DNA of 64,000 nt from Luffa acutangula (GCA_036850905.1 CM072099.1:27411638-27475637), one strand, 5' to 3'; counted from the first letter of the stretch, positions 39,222-50,648 are shown. Program-made: numbers and translations. Notes: generated from the sequence alone by a model not told the origin.

Positions 39222-42200
39222 GTGGATAAGTTCATTATTTTAGATTATGAGGCTGATAGAGATGTCCCAATTATTCTAGGACGTCCATTTTTGGCTACTG
39301 GTAGGGCGTTAATAGATGTTCAAAAAGGGGAATTAACAATGAGAGTTTGTAATGAGGAAGTAAAATTTAATGTGTTTAAGGCCATGAAGTATCCAGACGA
39401 GATGGAAGATTGCTCTTTCATTAGGATTCTAGAGAACACAATTGTTGAGACAGCAATTCAGGATTCGGCTAATAAGCATTTGGAAAATCATGGAGAGGTT
39501 AGTGTAGAGGATTTAGAAGTTTGTTCTTTAGACAGAAAAAATGAAAAAGAATTGTTTAGGTGTGAGGATGTTTTTGAGTCTTTAGATTTAGATCAAAGAA
39601 AGGCTCCCCCAATTAAACCATCCCTGATTGAGGCACCTACTTTAGATTTGAAGCCCTTACCAGATCATCTAACGTATGTGTATCTTGGGGAAAGTGAGAC
39701 ATTGCCCATTATTGTTGCATCAGATTTAATGCCGGAGCATGAGGAGGCCTTAATAAAGTTGCTGCAGCAATACCGCAAGGCTATTGGTTGGACATTGGCT
39801 GACATTCAGGGGATTAGCCCATCTTTTTGTATGCATAAAATCACTCTAGAGGAGGGGTCCTTGAGGAGTATTGAGCAACAAAGAAGGCTTAACCCTGCAA
39901 TGAAAGAAGTGGTTAAAAAGGAGGTGATTAAATGGTTGGATGCTTGCATCATTTATCCGATTGCAGACAGCAATTGGGTGAGCCCTGTCCAATGTGTTCC
40001 TAAGAAAGGAGGTGTCACTGTGGTAAGCAATAAAGACAATGAGTTGATCCCAACTAGGAAAGTAACTGGTTGGAGGGTTTGCATGGATTACAGGAGGCTT
40101 AACAAAGCCACCCGTAAGGACCACTTCCCTTTGCCATTTATTGACCAGATGTTGGATCGATTGGCTGGTCAGGCCTACTACTGTTTCTTGGATGGTTATT
40201 CTGGGTATAACCAGATTACTATTGCTCCTGAAGATCAGGAAAAAACCACTTTCACCTGCCCTTATGGGACGTTTGCTTTCAGGCGAATGCCTTTTGGCCT
40301 TTGCAATGCTCCAGCAACATTTCAGCAGTGTATGTTAGCAATTTTTTCTGATATGATTGAGTCCACTGTTGAGGTCTTTATGGACGATTTTTCAGTTTTT
40401 GGAGGGTCTTTTCAGAGTTTTTTAGATAATTTAGGTAAGGTGTTAAAAAGATGTGAGGATACCCATCTAGTTCTTAATTGGGAGAAGTGCCACTTCATGG
40501 TGAAGGAGGGCATAGTGTTAGGTCATAGGATTTCTAAGAATGGTCTAGAAGTTGATAGAGCAAAAGTTGAGGTTATTGAAAGATTAGAATCACCAAATTC
40601 AGTGAAGGGAATTCGGAGCTTCTTATGGCATGCTGGATTTTATTGGAGGTTCATAAAGGATTTTTCCAAAATCAGTAAACCTCTTTGTAACTTATTGTGC
40701 ACTGATCATGTTTTTGACTTTAATGCAGATTGTAGGAAGGCTTTTGAAACATTGAAGGCTGCTTTAATCTCAGCAGCCATTCTCTGCGCACCTAATTGGA
40801 ATTTGCCATTCGAGGTAATGTGTGATGCGAGTGATGCTGCAGTAGGTGCAATGCTGGGGCAGAAGCAGGGCAAATTTATTCATCCTATATATTATGCAAG
40901 CAAGGTTTTAAATGAGGCACAGGTCAACTACACAACTACTGAAAAGGAGTTGTTAGCTGTTGTGTTATCTTTTGAGAAATTCCGGCCATATTTGGTTGGA
41001 TCCAAAGTCATGGTGTTCACGGATCTTGCAGCAATAAGGTATTTAATGTCAAAGAAAGATGCAAAGCCTAGACTAATTCATTGGGTTTTATTACTGCAGG
41101 AATTCAACTTGGAGATAAAGGACAAGAAGGGATCAGAGAATGTCATTGCAGATCACTTGTCTCGTCTTGATCCATCATCATCTTTGCTGGAGCAATCTGC
41201 CATTTCTGATTCTTTTCCAGATGAACAGCTTTTTGCTGTTCAGGTAAAGGTAGTCAGGGATGTCCCTTGGTATGCTGATATTGCCAACTTTTTAGTGAAG
41301 GGAGTCACCCCTATTGATATGGATTGGAGGCAGAAGAAAAAGTTTAAGCATGATGCAAAATTTTTCTATTGGGATAAGCCATTTATGTATAAGCAATGCT
41401 CTGACGGTATTATTCGTAGGTGCGTTTCAGGTGATGAAGCAACCGAAATCCTGGAGCAATGTCACTCTTCGCCGTATGGAGGCCATTTCAGCGGTCAAAG
41501 GACAGCTATGAGGATTTTGCATTGCGGATTCTTCTGGCCTACCTTGTTTAAGGATGCCCACTGGTTCTACAAGCAATGTGACGCTTGTCAAAGGAGAGGA
41601 AACTTGGGGCCTAGAGATGAAATGCCTCTTACTTACATTTTAGAAGTTGAACTATTCGATGTATGGGGTATTGATTTTATGGGGCCATTTCCCCCTTCTA
41701 ATGGCAATGTTTTTATCTTATTGGCAGTGGATTACGTGTCCAAGTGGGTGGAGGCCATCGCATGCCAGCAGAGTGATGCCAAGACGGTTTCAAGGTTTCT
41801 CCAATCGCACATCTTTGCGCGGTTCGGGACACCTAGAGCTCTAATAAGTGACGAGGGTACACATTTTGTTAATAATATCTTAACTAAGCTTTTAGCTAAG
41901 TATGGAATCAAGCACAGGATAGCTACCCCCTATCACCCACAGGCTAATGGTCAAGCTGAGATAAGTAATAGGGAAATTAAATCAATTCTAGAAAAAGTAG
42001 TCCATCCATCTAGAAAGGATTGGTCTTTTAGGTTGGATGAGGCTCTTTGGGCTTATAGGACAACCTATAAGACTCCTCTAGGTATATCTCCCTATCGGTT
42101 GGTATACGGGAAAGCTTGTCATTTACCATTAGAGCTGGAACATAAAACGTTTTGGGCTTTGAAAAAGTTGAATTTTGATCTGAGTAGTGCAAGAGCAATG

Positions 42201-42509
42201 CGAATGCTGCAGCTCAGCGAATTGGAAGAATTTCGCCACTTTTCTTATGAGAATGCGAAAATTTATAAAGAAAAGATTAAGTTGTGGCATGACAAGAAAA
42301 TTAGACCTAAAGAATTTGTCAAAGGTCAAAAAGTTTTGCTTTATAATTCTAGATTAAAATTGTTTCCTGGGAAACTAAAGTCCAAATGGGCAGGTCCGTT
42401 TGTTGTGATTGAGGTTTTCCCCCATGAAGCAGTTACTTTGCAAGATGAAAAAGATGGGAGAGTATTCAAGGTGAATGGTCAGCGTGTCAAGAATTATTGG
42501 GGAGAGTAG
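39222..42509 (+). CDS. A2 pol: protease C-terminus, RT, RNase H, integrase
   Basis: An open 1095-codon stretch. The end of protease (IILGRPFLATGRALID) is followed by RT with WRVCMDYRRLN and FMDD at residues 386-389, RNase H (MCDASDAAVGAM), an HHCC finger (HSSPYGGHF, CDACQR) and the integrase triad D818, D877, E913 (spacing 58 and 35). It has no proper start, since its real N-terminus lies in the broken upstream frame. Several positions look worn compared with A1, for example TDLAA where A1 has TDHAA in RNase H, and SFLWHAGFYWRF where A1 has SFLGHAGFYRRF, so it may be inactive although it is open. Confidence 0.92.
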   Translation: MDKFIILDYEADRDVPIILGRPFLATGRALIDVQKGELTMRVCNEEVKFNVFKAMKYPDEMEDCSFIRILENTIVETAIQDSANKHLENHGEVSVEDLEVCSLDRKNEKELFRCEDVFESLDLDQRKAPPIKPSLIEAPTLDLKPLPDHLTYVYLGESETLPIIVASDLMPEHEEALIKLLQQYRKAIGWTLADIQGISPSFCMHKITLEEGSLRSIEQQRRLNPAMKEVVKKEVIKWLDACIIYPIADSNWVSPVQCVPKKGGVTVVSNKDNELIPTRKVTGWRVCMDYRRLNKATRKDHFPLPFIDQMLDRLAGQAYYCFLDGYSGYNQITIAPEDQEKTTFTCPYGTFAFRRMPFGLCNAPATFQQCMLAIFSDMIESTVEVFMDDFSVFGGSFQSFLDNLGKVLKRCEDTHLVLNWEKCHFMVKEGIVLGHRISKNGLEVDRAKVEVIERLESPNSVKGIRSFLWHAGFYWRFIKDFSKISKPLCNLLCTDHVFDFNADCRKAFETLKAALISAAILCAPNWNLPFEVMCDASDAAVGAMLGQKQGKFIHPIYYASKVLNEAQVNYTTTEKELLAVVLSFEKFRPYLVGSKVMVFTDLAAIRYLMSKKDAKPRLIHWVLLLQEFNLEIKDKKGSENVIADHLSRLDPSSSLLEQSAISDSFPDEQLFAVQVKVVRDVPWYADIANFLVKGVTPIDMDWRQKKKFKHDAKFFYWDKPFMYKQCSDGIIRRCVSGDEATEILEQCHSSPYGGHFSGQRTAMRILHCGFFWPTLFKDAHWFYKQCDACQRRGNLGPRDEMPLTYILEVELFDVWGIDFMGPFPPSNGNVFILLAVDYVSKWVEAIACQQSDAKTVSRFLQSHIFARFGTPRALISDEGTHFVNNILTKLLAKYGIKHRIATPYHPQANGQAEISNREIKSILEKVVHPSRKDWSFRLDEALWAYRTTYKTPLGISPYRLVYGKACHLPLELEHKTFWALKKLNFDLSSARAMRMLQLSELEEFRHFSYENAKIYKEKIKLWHDKKIRPKEFVKGQKVLLYNSRLKLFPGKLKSKWAGPFVVIEVFPHEAVTLQDEKDGRVFKVNGQRVKNYWGE

Positions 42510-43420
42510 TTTCAGTCAAAATATCCTTCCCTAAGGTTGGTTGATGATTGAGAGAGTAGGATTTTTGCGGGAGCATTTCACAGAGCAAAATTTTGAGCTC
42601 CCAGGATTTGTATTGATTTTATTTTTCGTTGATTTGATTTTAATTGCGATTAGGTTAGATTTGATTTTGCGAGATTTATTAGATTTTGTCTTTAAATATT
42701 TGATTAGATCTTATCTATTTTGTTTTGAATTTTATTTGATTTTCAGGTTATTTATTTAAATTATCTTTCAATTATCTTTTAATTAGTTAGATTTTATTAG
42801 ATTTTATCAAGATTTTATTTTCAGTTATTTGAATTCTAGTTTTAATTAATTGAGATTTTCTCTAATTTATTCTGCTTCTTTTGAGAATAACAGATTAAGT
42901 TTGATTTGATCGGTTAAAGTTTAATTTGAATTTAAAAGATTTGATTTGCCTATTTTGAAATTTAAATTCCATATCTAAGATTCGACAGGTTCAGAAGATT
43001 GTTGCAGCAAAGATAATGCTGGAGCAAATTTCTCGTATGCATAGGAAGGATTTTAGTGTGAGTAATTATTTTTACCGTTGGGATTTTTGAATTTCTATGG
43101 GCAGGTGAATTGCGGGGATGTTGCCACATGTCGTGAAGGGACAATCCAACGGTTTAGCAGTTGACAGCATGCCGTTATTTCCCATAGATGATTGGAGTTC
43201 CACAATTTTACCGTTAGGGATTTGAATTGCAACTTAATTGTGAACGGTAAAACCATTTATTACGGAGCAAATCCTTTCGGTTAGGATTTCAAATTGCTGG
43301 AGCCTTATTTATTTGCAGACATTGGTAAGTCTTCGTTCTACTTCGTCTTCTTGATTCTATCTTGCCATCTACATTCTTTCTTTCTCCTTTTCATTCTTTG
43401 CAAAACCTTTTGAGTTATCC
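42510..43420 (+). other. A2 spacer between pol and 3' gene
   Basis: AT-rich (T-rich on +), no gene recognised. The C/T-rich stretch just before 43421 (TTCTTTCTTTCTCC) followed by AG-containing sequence could serve as a splice acceptor for a subgenomic mRNA for the downstream gene; this is inference. Confidence 0.5.
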
Positions 43421-45103
43421 ATGGCCAAAATAAGAGCGAGGAAAGAAAGAGAGAGAAAGAGTGAAGAGGAAATACCCATTACCCCCGAAGTTCCGAAAGT
43501 GAAAACTAAGAAGAAAAGAACACCAGAGGAGAAAGAAGCTAAAAGAAGAAGGCGACAACAGAGGGCGGAAGAACAGGAAAAAGTGACAGAGGATGAGGCT
43601 GCTGCAGTGGTTGAAGAAAACGTGGAAGAACTGCAAGAACAGACCCCAGGAGAGGCTGATCAGAGACTTGCAGATACAGATACGGCTCGAGAGGAAAATG
43701 TTGAGGAGAACCAAGAACAGCAGGCTGAGATGGTGAGAGACGAGCAGGTAGACGCAGTGTCTGAAAGAGGAAACGAGCAGGACCAAGAAGCTCGTGTTGA
43801 GGTAATCATGCCCGAACCGCCGAAACGCCGCCGCATAAAAAGAAAGGTCGGCCGTATTCAGGTGATTCGGACTGATACCCCATCACCACCATCATCAGAT
43901 TCTGAGAGAGAAAAGGCAGAGCGAGAGGAAAGAAAGAAGAAAGAAGCTGAGGACAAAGAAAGAGATGAAACAGATAAGAATACTGAGGAAGAGCAGTTGC
44001 TCAAGCGCAGGGCAGAGAAGGGCAAAAATGTTGCTGAAGCATCGGAAGAACACGAGGCGATAGAAGAACAGCAGGTTCCATTTGATCGCTTCCTCAACAA
44101 TTTTGCCAGAGCAAAATACGTTGAGCTTCTGAAAAGGGATTTCTTGTTCGAGCGCGGTTTCAGTGGTGATCTTCCACAGTTTCTGAGGATCGGTATTGCA
44201 GACCACGGCTGGGAGCTGTTTTGTGCGAAGCCGGAATCTGTAAATGCATAGGTGGTGCGTGAATTTTATGCTAACATTGTCAAGGAGGATGGTTTCCAGG
44301 TAATTGTCCGAGGAGTCGAGGTGGATTGGAGTCCAAGTGCTATCAATGCACTGTACAACGTTCAAAACTTCCCCCATGCGGCATATAATGAGATGGTTGT
44401 GGCGCCATCTGATGAGCAACTAAGTGAGGCTGTAAGGAAGGTAGGAATTGAAGGGGCACAGTGGCAGTTATCCAAGACTCAGAAGAGGACATTCCAGTCG
44501 GCTTATTTGAAAAGGGAAGCGAACACGTGGATGAGATTTATTAGACAGAAGATGCTTCCAACAACACATGACTCGACAATCTCCAGGGAACGGGTTCTCC
44601 TAGCTTTTGCCATCTTACGATCTCTCAGTATTAATGTATGGAGGATCATTGCGAATGAGATTTCTGGATGTTGGAAAAAGAAGGTGGGGAAACTATTCTT
44701 TTCGAACACAATCACGATGTTGTGCAGAAGAGCAGGGGTTCCGGTGGATGAGGGAGATGTGATCCTGTTTGATAAGGGGATCATAGACATGCCCAATTTG
44801 GCACGGCTCCAGCGTGTGCAGGAGGTACGTCAAGGTGGGCTTATCCATGGCATCAACTCGATTCTAGAACAACTGGCACTTTCGGCCAGTAGGCAGGAGT
44901 TTGCTGAAAGGCAAACTTTAACCTTCTGGAACTATGTTAAGAATCGGGATGCCAGCTTGAAGAAGGCGCTGCAAGAGAATTTTTCAAAACCTTATCCAGC
45001 CCTTCCAGCATTTCCTGACGATCTGTTGAACCCCTGGATTCCGCCCCCACCTGTTGAAAGAGGAGAAGAGGATGATGAAAATGAACCGGGCCAAGAGGAC
45101 TGA
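43421..45103 (+). pseudogene. A2 3' gene: charged N-terminal region plus 'putative plant transposon protein' domain
   Basis: The start ATG is at 43421. Residues 1-210 are highly charged (E, K, R rich) with a basic patch KRRRRQQ and a probable coiled coil, and a second basic patch (PPKRRRIKRK near residue 130) that looks like a nuclear localisation signal. From about residue 220 (FDRFLNNFARAKYVELLKRD) begins a domain I recall as the 'putative plant transposon protein' family (PF20167), with WELFCAKP, VREFYANIV and VRGVEVDWSPSAINALYN. A TAG at 44249-44251 interrupts one continuous frame, and it ends at 45103 with an acidic tail. No signal peptide or membrane segment is seen, so it does not look like an envelope protein despite its env position. 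Function unknown. Confidence 0.75.
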
Positions 45104-46326
45104 AGGATGAAGTGGCCATGGGCGAGCATAATTTTTGTTCTTAAATTTTTTATTGCTCGTGCATTTTCTAACCTCCTTTTCTATTATTGTTATGTTTGCT
45201 TTTCTTTTTACTTTTCTGCTGCTTTAAAAAAATATATCTTATGTGTAATTTCTTTTTAATGAAATTTCTTGATGTTTCGTTCCATGAGCACTAAGCAACT
45301 CTAACTTAACTAATTTTTCTCTGAATTTTTGAAGCTTGGACTAATTACGCTTAATTAGATCAAGGTATTCTGATCTCCAGAAACCTTTTGCTTGAGCATT
45401 TCTTCTAGCCTGGACTGTTGCTGCGGCAAAGAAGATTTTGAAGGTAGTATTGACTTATATGATCCACTTTAAGCTTAATCTAAGTCCCATGTTTAGTTTA
45501 CAAATTCAGATAGAAAAATTTAAGTTTGGGGGTATACTTGCTTATTTAATGATTCATTGGGGACAATGAATAATTCAAGTTTGGGGGACTTTTTGCTACT
45601 CCAATTATTTTGCTCGAGCATTCCTCTCCTTCAAATTAAAATTTGCTAGGTTATTGAGTAACCGGGGACATTTGTGATACCCACAGGTTGTCTTCGCGTC
45701 AAAAGATGACCTAGGAAATGTGAAAAAATGAGAAATATGAGAAAAAAATTATTTGCTGAAAAATTATTTGTTGAAGATTTTGCTGAAAAAATTGATGGAG
45801 CAAAAGTTTTGAAGGATGAATGATGATCCAACAGTTTTTCTATCTCCCATAACTTAGGTGAGCTTCATCACAAAATGTCGCCATTCTGAGGGGCAAGAGA
45901 TGGAATAACTAAGGATTTTTTAGCTTTATAATGAGTATTGAGCCTAGTTGGTGATGAGCTTGAGGCAAGGGTATACTGCATCATAAAGTGGGTCATCCCA
46001 TGTTTAAGAGTTTATGACTGTAAGACTGCGTTAAGTCTAATAAACAATGATATAAACCCCTTTAAAAATATGTTTTGAAATGTCTGATAATAGAGCTAAG
46101 CTGTGGAGAGTTCTTAGAATTGAGTTGAAAGTGGTGATTATTTGTCCCTGCTGAAGGAATCATTTTGCTGCAGCAGAGCTTGGTTTTGCAGAGTGCTCAA
46201 GTAAAGGTTAAAGGTAGTGTTGGACTGTCTGGTTTGATTAAGCTATTCTTTGTCTAATGTTCGGAATTCTTGAAGGAAGGTTGGTTAGTATTGCTCGGGA
46301 CGCGCAATAGTTCAAGTTTGGGGGTA
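45104..46326 (+). other. A2 noncoding region before 3' LTR
   Basis: No gene seen. It mirrors the equivalent region of A1: AAGTTTGGGGG motifs near 45526, 45576 and 46314, a GGGA-loop hairpin (45552-45571), and a stretch with CCGGGGACATTTGTGATACC (about 45662) that resembles CCAGGGGCATTCATGACACC in A1 (about 14430). The last G-rich motif adjoins the 3' LTR and is the likely polypurine tract. Confidence 0.75.
45552..45571 (+). other. GNRA-type hairpin (A2)
   Basis: ATTCATTG-GGGA-CAATGAAT, 8-bp stem, followed by AATTCAAGTTTGGGGG. Relative to A1 (14000-14019) the third stem pair is T-A instead of A-T: both arms changed. Confidence 0.65.
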
Positions 46327-47494
46327 TGATAACTGCCCAAAAGGTAGTTATTTAGGCCTAAATTATATAGGGATTTGTGTGTCCTTTATGCTTATTAAGG
46401 TTGGTTTTGGATAGATATTACATGTTTTAACCCATTTGGAAGAATGGAAGCATTGGAAATTATTTTGTGTAGATTATGCTGCTGGGCGACTGGAGGGAGC
46501 AAATTCTGTGCTGCAGCAAAACTGGGAGCAGAAACTGCCACATCACAGCTCGTTAGCCAAGTTCATAAACCGACTTCTGTTGAGTTATTTTCGGGATAAA
46601 GGAGCAAGGAGAGCCCTACACGTGTCCAAGTTGACCTAATTCAAGTCTCCTATCCTTCTATAAAAGGAAGTAGCCGTCAAAGTCAAATTCATTCCATGTT
46701 TTCCCTTGGAAGCCGAATAGTATAGGGAGATTGAAGATCATCAAGAACACCATCTACCGCAAGCTGATTAGGGAGTTTATTTTCTTTATTAACTTTTGGT
46801 TATGGACATGCATACTCAGATTGTAATTCGTATTCCTATGCCTATTATGAACTAAGTAGCTTAGGGTGTTGGTTAGGAATAATGTGATTAATGTGCTTCA
46901 TCTCTAGTAATAAATTGACTATCGCATTTTGGTTAATTGTTGTGCTTATTCTTATTTTATGCCCGCCTGGCCAGCCGGTGTGAATAACTCTCTCTAGTTT
47001 CAGGGATGATTTAGAGAGTGTGTGTCAATTATCCACACTACGATCATTGTGTATTGGTGAACGCCAGTGACTGAGCTAGGGATAGCCAGTTGCCTAGTGC
47101 TTGATCGGTCGTACTTCATTGGGTTTGAAACATATCCCAAAATATCCGGAGTTCCAGGAGGAATCCGCTAATAATACTGCGAGAAATGCATGATCAATAA
47201 TATTGCTAGAGCATATCTTAGAACAATCACTAAAACCTAACCAGCGTCTGTCTTTAATCTGTCTATCTATTTGTTTACTCGTTGTTCTGTCATTTATTTT
47301 GCTTCAGCATAATTTCGATAAAACCAAATTATTTTACTATTCTTGAAACCATTGGAAAGTTACACAGAAATAGGTAGAGTGGAAACTAATTCAGGGCTCG
47401 GATTGATAATATTACTTGCTGCAGACTGTGTATACTTGCACAGGAATTCTAGAGTATTTTATATCATATTTTTACTCACTCTAGGAACCCGACA
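46327..47494 (+). repeat. A2 3' LTR
   Basis: Same length as 35701-36868, with about 15 substitutions by eye and no indel. The TATA box is at 46659-46666. It ends GACA and is followed by TGCAG. Confidence 0.95.
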
Positions 47495-47855
47495 TGCAGC
47501 TATAAACGTATTTGAGAGCGTCATGGTGGAGTTGGTAGAACGGTTGTCCAAACATCTTCTGGAGAGAGTTCATAATCTCCCTCGCTATTACCATGCCCTC
47601 ATGCCTTTTAGCCAAAACTTCAGATAAGCTAGCTAGGATATAGACGCGAGTCTTATCATTGGCCTTTGTCCAGCGGTCATAAGCATCCTTAACTGCTTGG
47701 GATGCATTACGAGCAGGGGCTGGAGGACAATCCTCCGTTAAGACGAACCGCAGATCATCGATAACAAGAATTGTATTCAGGTTCGACTTCCACGTAGCGT
47801 AATTTTTACCGGTTAATTTCTCATTTTTAAGCAGAGAGATAATTGAGGAAGACAT
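47495..47855 (-). pseudogene. C2 gag, N-terminal part
   Basis: The start is MSSSIISLLKN at 47855 on the minus strand, matching the C1 gag start; an ATG further upstream (47876) is in frame but lies in the region corresponding to the splice acceptor of C1. About 120 codons of Gag are open up to the A2 insertion at 47494; the rest continues at 35700. Upstream is CTAAT and a T-rich stretch ending in CAG, as in C1. Confidence 0.9.
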
Positions 47856-48286
47856 TGCTGAAATTTGAACAAACAATGACCGTATTAGTTATCTTTGCCT
47901 TAACCCATCATACAAGCAAACAATTGAACACAATCCAATCAATTTAGCAAACAGACAATCACAGAACCCTAAAACTATTGATTTAGTTTTGCAACGATGT
48001 TTCAGAGGTTTAGAATATCAACCACCAAAGGGTGATCAGGCATTCCTTCTCTGAAATGAGACATTTCTCAGCTAATTCTAATTATAGAATAACTCATATT
48101 CCTATAGACATTAGCCACCGTTGTTCGGTCAAGGATTTGTTAACACTTTTAACTCATCCTCGTAAGTGTAACCCTCCCACTTTCAGATCTCAGAGGCATG
48201 CACCAACAGGCTACTGAAGGGAAAGACAACTGTTGGTAATTAGCCTAAGAGCTCCTATCCTATTCAGGAGTTCACGATGTTTCAAA

Positions 48287-48349
48287 TCCTATGATCAGGC
48301 CCTCCGAAGGGATGGTTGCGCCAGGGCAACCTGCAGGCGGATCATAGGA
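48287..48349 (-). other. Conserved leader hairpin of C2
   Basis: TCCTATGATC (48287-48296) pairs with GATCATAGGA (48340-48349); inside, GGTTG (48314-48318) pairs with CAACC (48327-48331). Same position and design as in C1 at 3870-3932. Confidence 0.6.
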
Positions 48350-48726
48350 CTCTCACGGTGTGAACCAGGGGCGGAGACCGAGGGATACGTTGACACGTGT
48401 CCCGCTCCCACTTACTCTAGACATTTTTCCCATTCACCTTGATATTGATTCATGCAAACACTTTCCAAAGGGAGGCCGCTCCTAAGGCGACTCGAAGCCG
48501 AACATGAATCTCACGTTGTGAATATAGGGACGTAGGAGCAAAACTTGATTTAAATCTCGTTTTGTAATTTTCCTCCCACTGAAAATGTCCTATGGTTAAT
48601 ATAAGGTTGTTTAACTTAGATAGAATTCGGCTAAGTCAATCTATCTAAGTCTGATCCTATTATAACAATTATGGAAAAGATTCAACTGCAATCTTTTGGG
48701 TGAATTAAACTTCTTTTTGTGAACCC

Positions 48727-49090
48727 AACATTGCAAGTCAACATTACTATGGTTAATTCAACTCAATGTTCGGGTCAGTTCCAAGGTAGGAGGTGTTCCG
48801 TAAACCGTCAACTTAAATACCACCAACCTTAGACAAAACTTTACCGAGAGAGTTCCCTTATAACCTCAGTAATGTAAGGTCTTTACTCTAAAGATGTAGG
48901 AGCATTAAACACTTTTAATAAACCTAGTGACATTGCAAGCTAACATTTAACTATGATTAATTCAACTCCGGTATTCCAGGTCAGTTCCCAGGTAGGAGGT
49001 GTTCCGTAAACCGTCAACTTAAATACCCCTAGCCTTAGACAGAACATTACCAGTGGAGTTCCCTTATAATCACAGCAATGTTTTTCCTAC
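48727..49090 (-). repeat. Diverged ~195-bp tandem duplication in C2 leader
   Basis: Both halves contain GTAGGAGGTGTTCCGTAAAC (+ strand), then CGTCAACTTAAATACC and GAGTTCCCTTATAA. C1 (near 3370-3480) and C3 (near 53091-53230) have one copy each, so the duplication arose in C2. Confidence 0.8.
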
Positions 49091-49996
49091 TTAGTCAATT
49101 AAAACTATTTTTAATTCTAAGTAAGAAAATATTCTAATCCTATTAGAAACTGATCTAGGTCTAATTAATTTTAAATAATTTAAAATTAATCTAATTTATC
49201 ATATGATCTTATGTTTGCATGCAAATCTTGATTATAGATTGACGGTTTCTAATCATTAATATTAAATAACTATTTCAAATTTTAATGATTAATCCTATAA
49301 TCAAGAATCTAGGGTTTAATTCATTCAACAATCTCATTCAAATTAAATAATTAAACCATACTAATTGCATGAATAATATAACAATAATATTATTAACTAT
49401 GGATGTTTCATGCTTCATGCAATATTGATTTTCTTTTAATATAACAATTATAAGTCAATCAAAAAAATCAATCAAGCATGCTTCATTCATCACATTAAAC
49501 ATAACTACTTATATTTAATTTAAGTAATGACAAGTTTCATGCTTTCCAATTTTTCATATAATTAATATACACTTATATTAAAAATATGAAAACAATTTCA
49601 TGCATTTAAACATACATTATAAAAATTTATAATATATATAAAAAAAATGCATGAGCATGTTTATAACCTAAGGTCGGATTAAAATTCTATATGACATCCA
49701 TAAAGCATATAAATAGCAATTGAACCGATTAATTTTGGCCCCTAGGATAAAATAAAGCATTAAATTACAATAATTTTAGCTAAATTCTATCCTAAAATCC
49801 TTCTGCAGCTCCAAAAGTTGGTCTAGACAGCACGAACCGCCCCGAACCACCTTGAACCAGCCTCCAAAATCACGAACCATACCAAAATTTGGCTGAACCA
49901 GACCAAATAGGTCCCAGCCCAGCCGAATCCAAACCGGACCGCCCACCATCTTGAACCGCGCCTGTTGAAGCCCTAACGCGCGCCGCCATTCGTGAC

Positions 49997-50084
49997 AGCG
50001 TCGAGACACTATCAACACAGCGTCCCGACGCTGTGCACTTTCCTTACCTGAGCGCACGCGGTATCGAGAAAGCGTCGAGACGCT
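49997..50084 (-). repeat. Palindromic AGCGTC/GACGCT modules in C2 leader
   Basis: Modules start at 49997 (AGCGTCGAGACACT, worn), 50019 (AGCGTCCCGACGCT) and 50071 (AGCGTCGAGACGCT); spacing 22 and 52 bp. The 22-bp spacing equals that in the A1 LTR. Confidence 0.75.
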
Positions 50085-50648
50085 GTTGGAGCTGGAAGCA
50101 ATTTCTGGGTAGAAACAGCAGCTCGCTTCGGTTTTTGGCCTAGATTTCAGCGGCGATTTCTCCGATTTTCATCTCATAAAAACCTATTCTACCCGGACTT
50201 ACATAGGACTCAATTTTACATAAAATACCCGAAACACCGGGCCTTACATGATCAAAATCATATAAAAATAAAATCTATGGCCATAAAATTAACCCAAACA
50301 GTTCAACGCAAACTGAACATACATTATGCATAAATCCCACCTATTAGAGCCTATCGCAAATTTTAGAAGAACAGCCACCGAAGGGTGGTCAGCTACTCCT
50401 CCTCTGAATTGAGACAATCTCAACCAAATTCTAACACCATAATAACTCATATTCCGTTAGCATTTAGTTACGGTTGTTCAGTCAAGGATTAGTTAACACA
50501 TTTAAATCATCCCGGTAAGTGTAACCCTCCCACTTTCAGATCCAAGAGGTACGGACCGACAGGCTACCAAAAGGAAAGACAACTGTTGGAAATTAACCTA
50601 AGTGACCCTATCAATTTCTGGAGTTCGCGGTGTTCCGAAACCTATGAT

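Larger units (their letters stand above)
35701..47494 (+). mobile_element. A2: Athila-like element with an extra 3' gene
   Basis: LTRs of 1168 bp each (35701-36868 and 46327-47494), a primer site, gag, pol and a further coding region after pol. The flanks are GGCAG (35696-35700) and TGCAG (47495-47499), a 5-bp duplication with one mismatch. The LTRs differ by about 15 substitutions by eye (around 1.3%), so it is older than A1. It splits the gag of minus-strand copia C2. The gag has three in-frame stops, and a small insertion breaks the protease, while pol is open for 1095 codons. Confidence 0.95.
47856..50369 (-). other. C2 leader
   Basis: Noncoding, homologous to the C1 leader. The best conserved part (48020-48560) matches C1 3660-4215. 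Other parts: the hairpin at 48287-48349, a ~195-bp local tandem duplication (48727-49090), AT-rich DNA, the palindromic modules (49997-50084) and the stretch matching the primer-site end of the C1 leader (to about 50369). Its own primer site and 5' LTR are missing: at about 50370 the sequence jumps to the gag-proximal end of another leader (C3). Confidence 0.8.

Noticed and set aside
43415..44419. Minus-strand frames opposite the A2 3' gene
   Set aside because: Hydrophobic frames antisense to a charged coding region; they are shadows of it.
43421..45103. Envelope protein in A2
   Set aside because: No signal peptide, no transmembrane helix, and the C-terminal half resembles a plant transposon protein domain instead.
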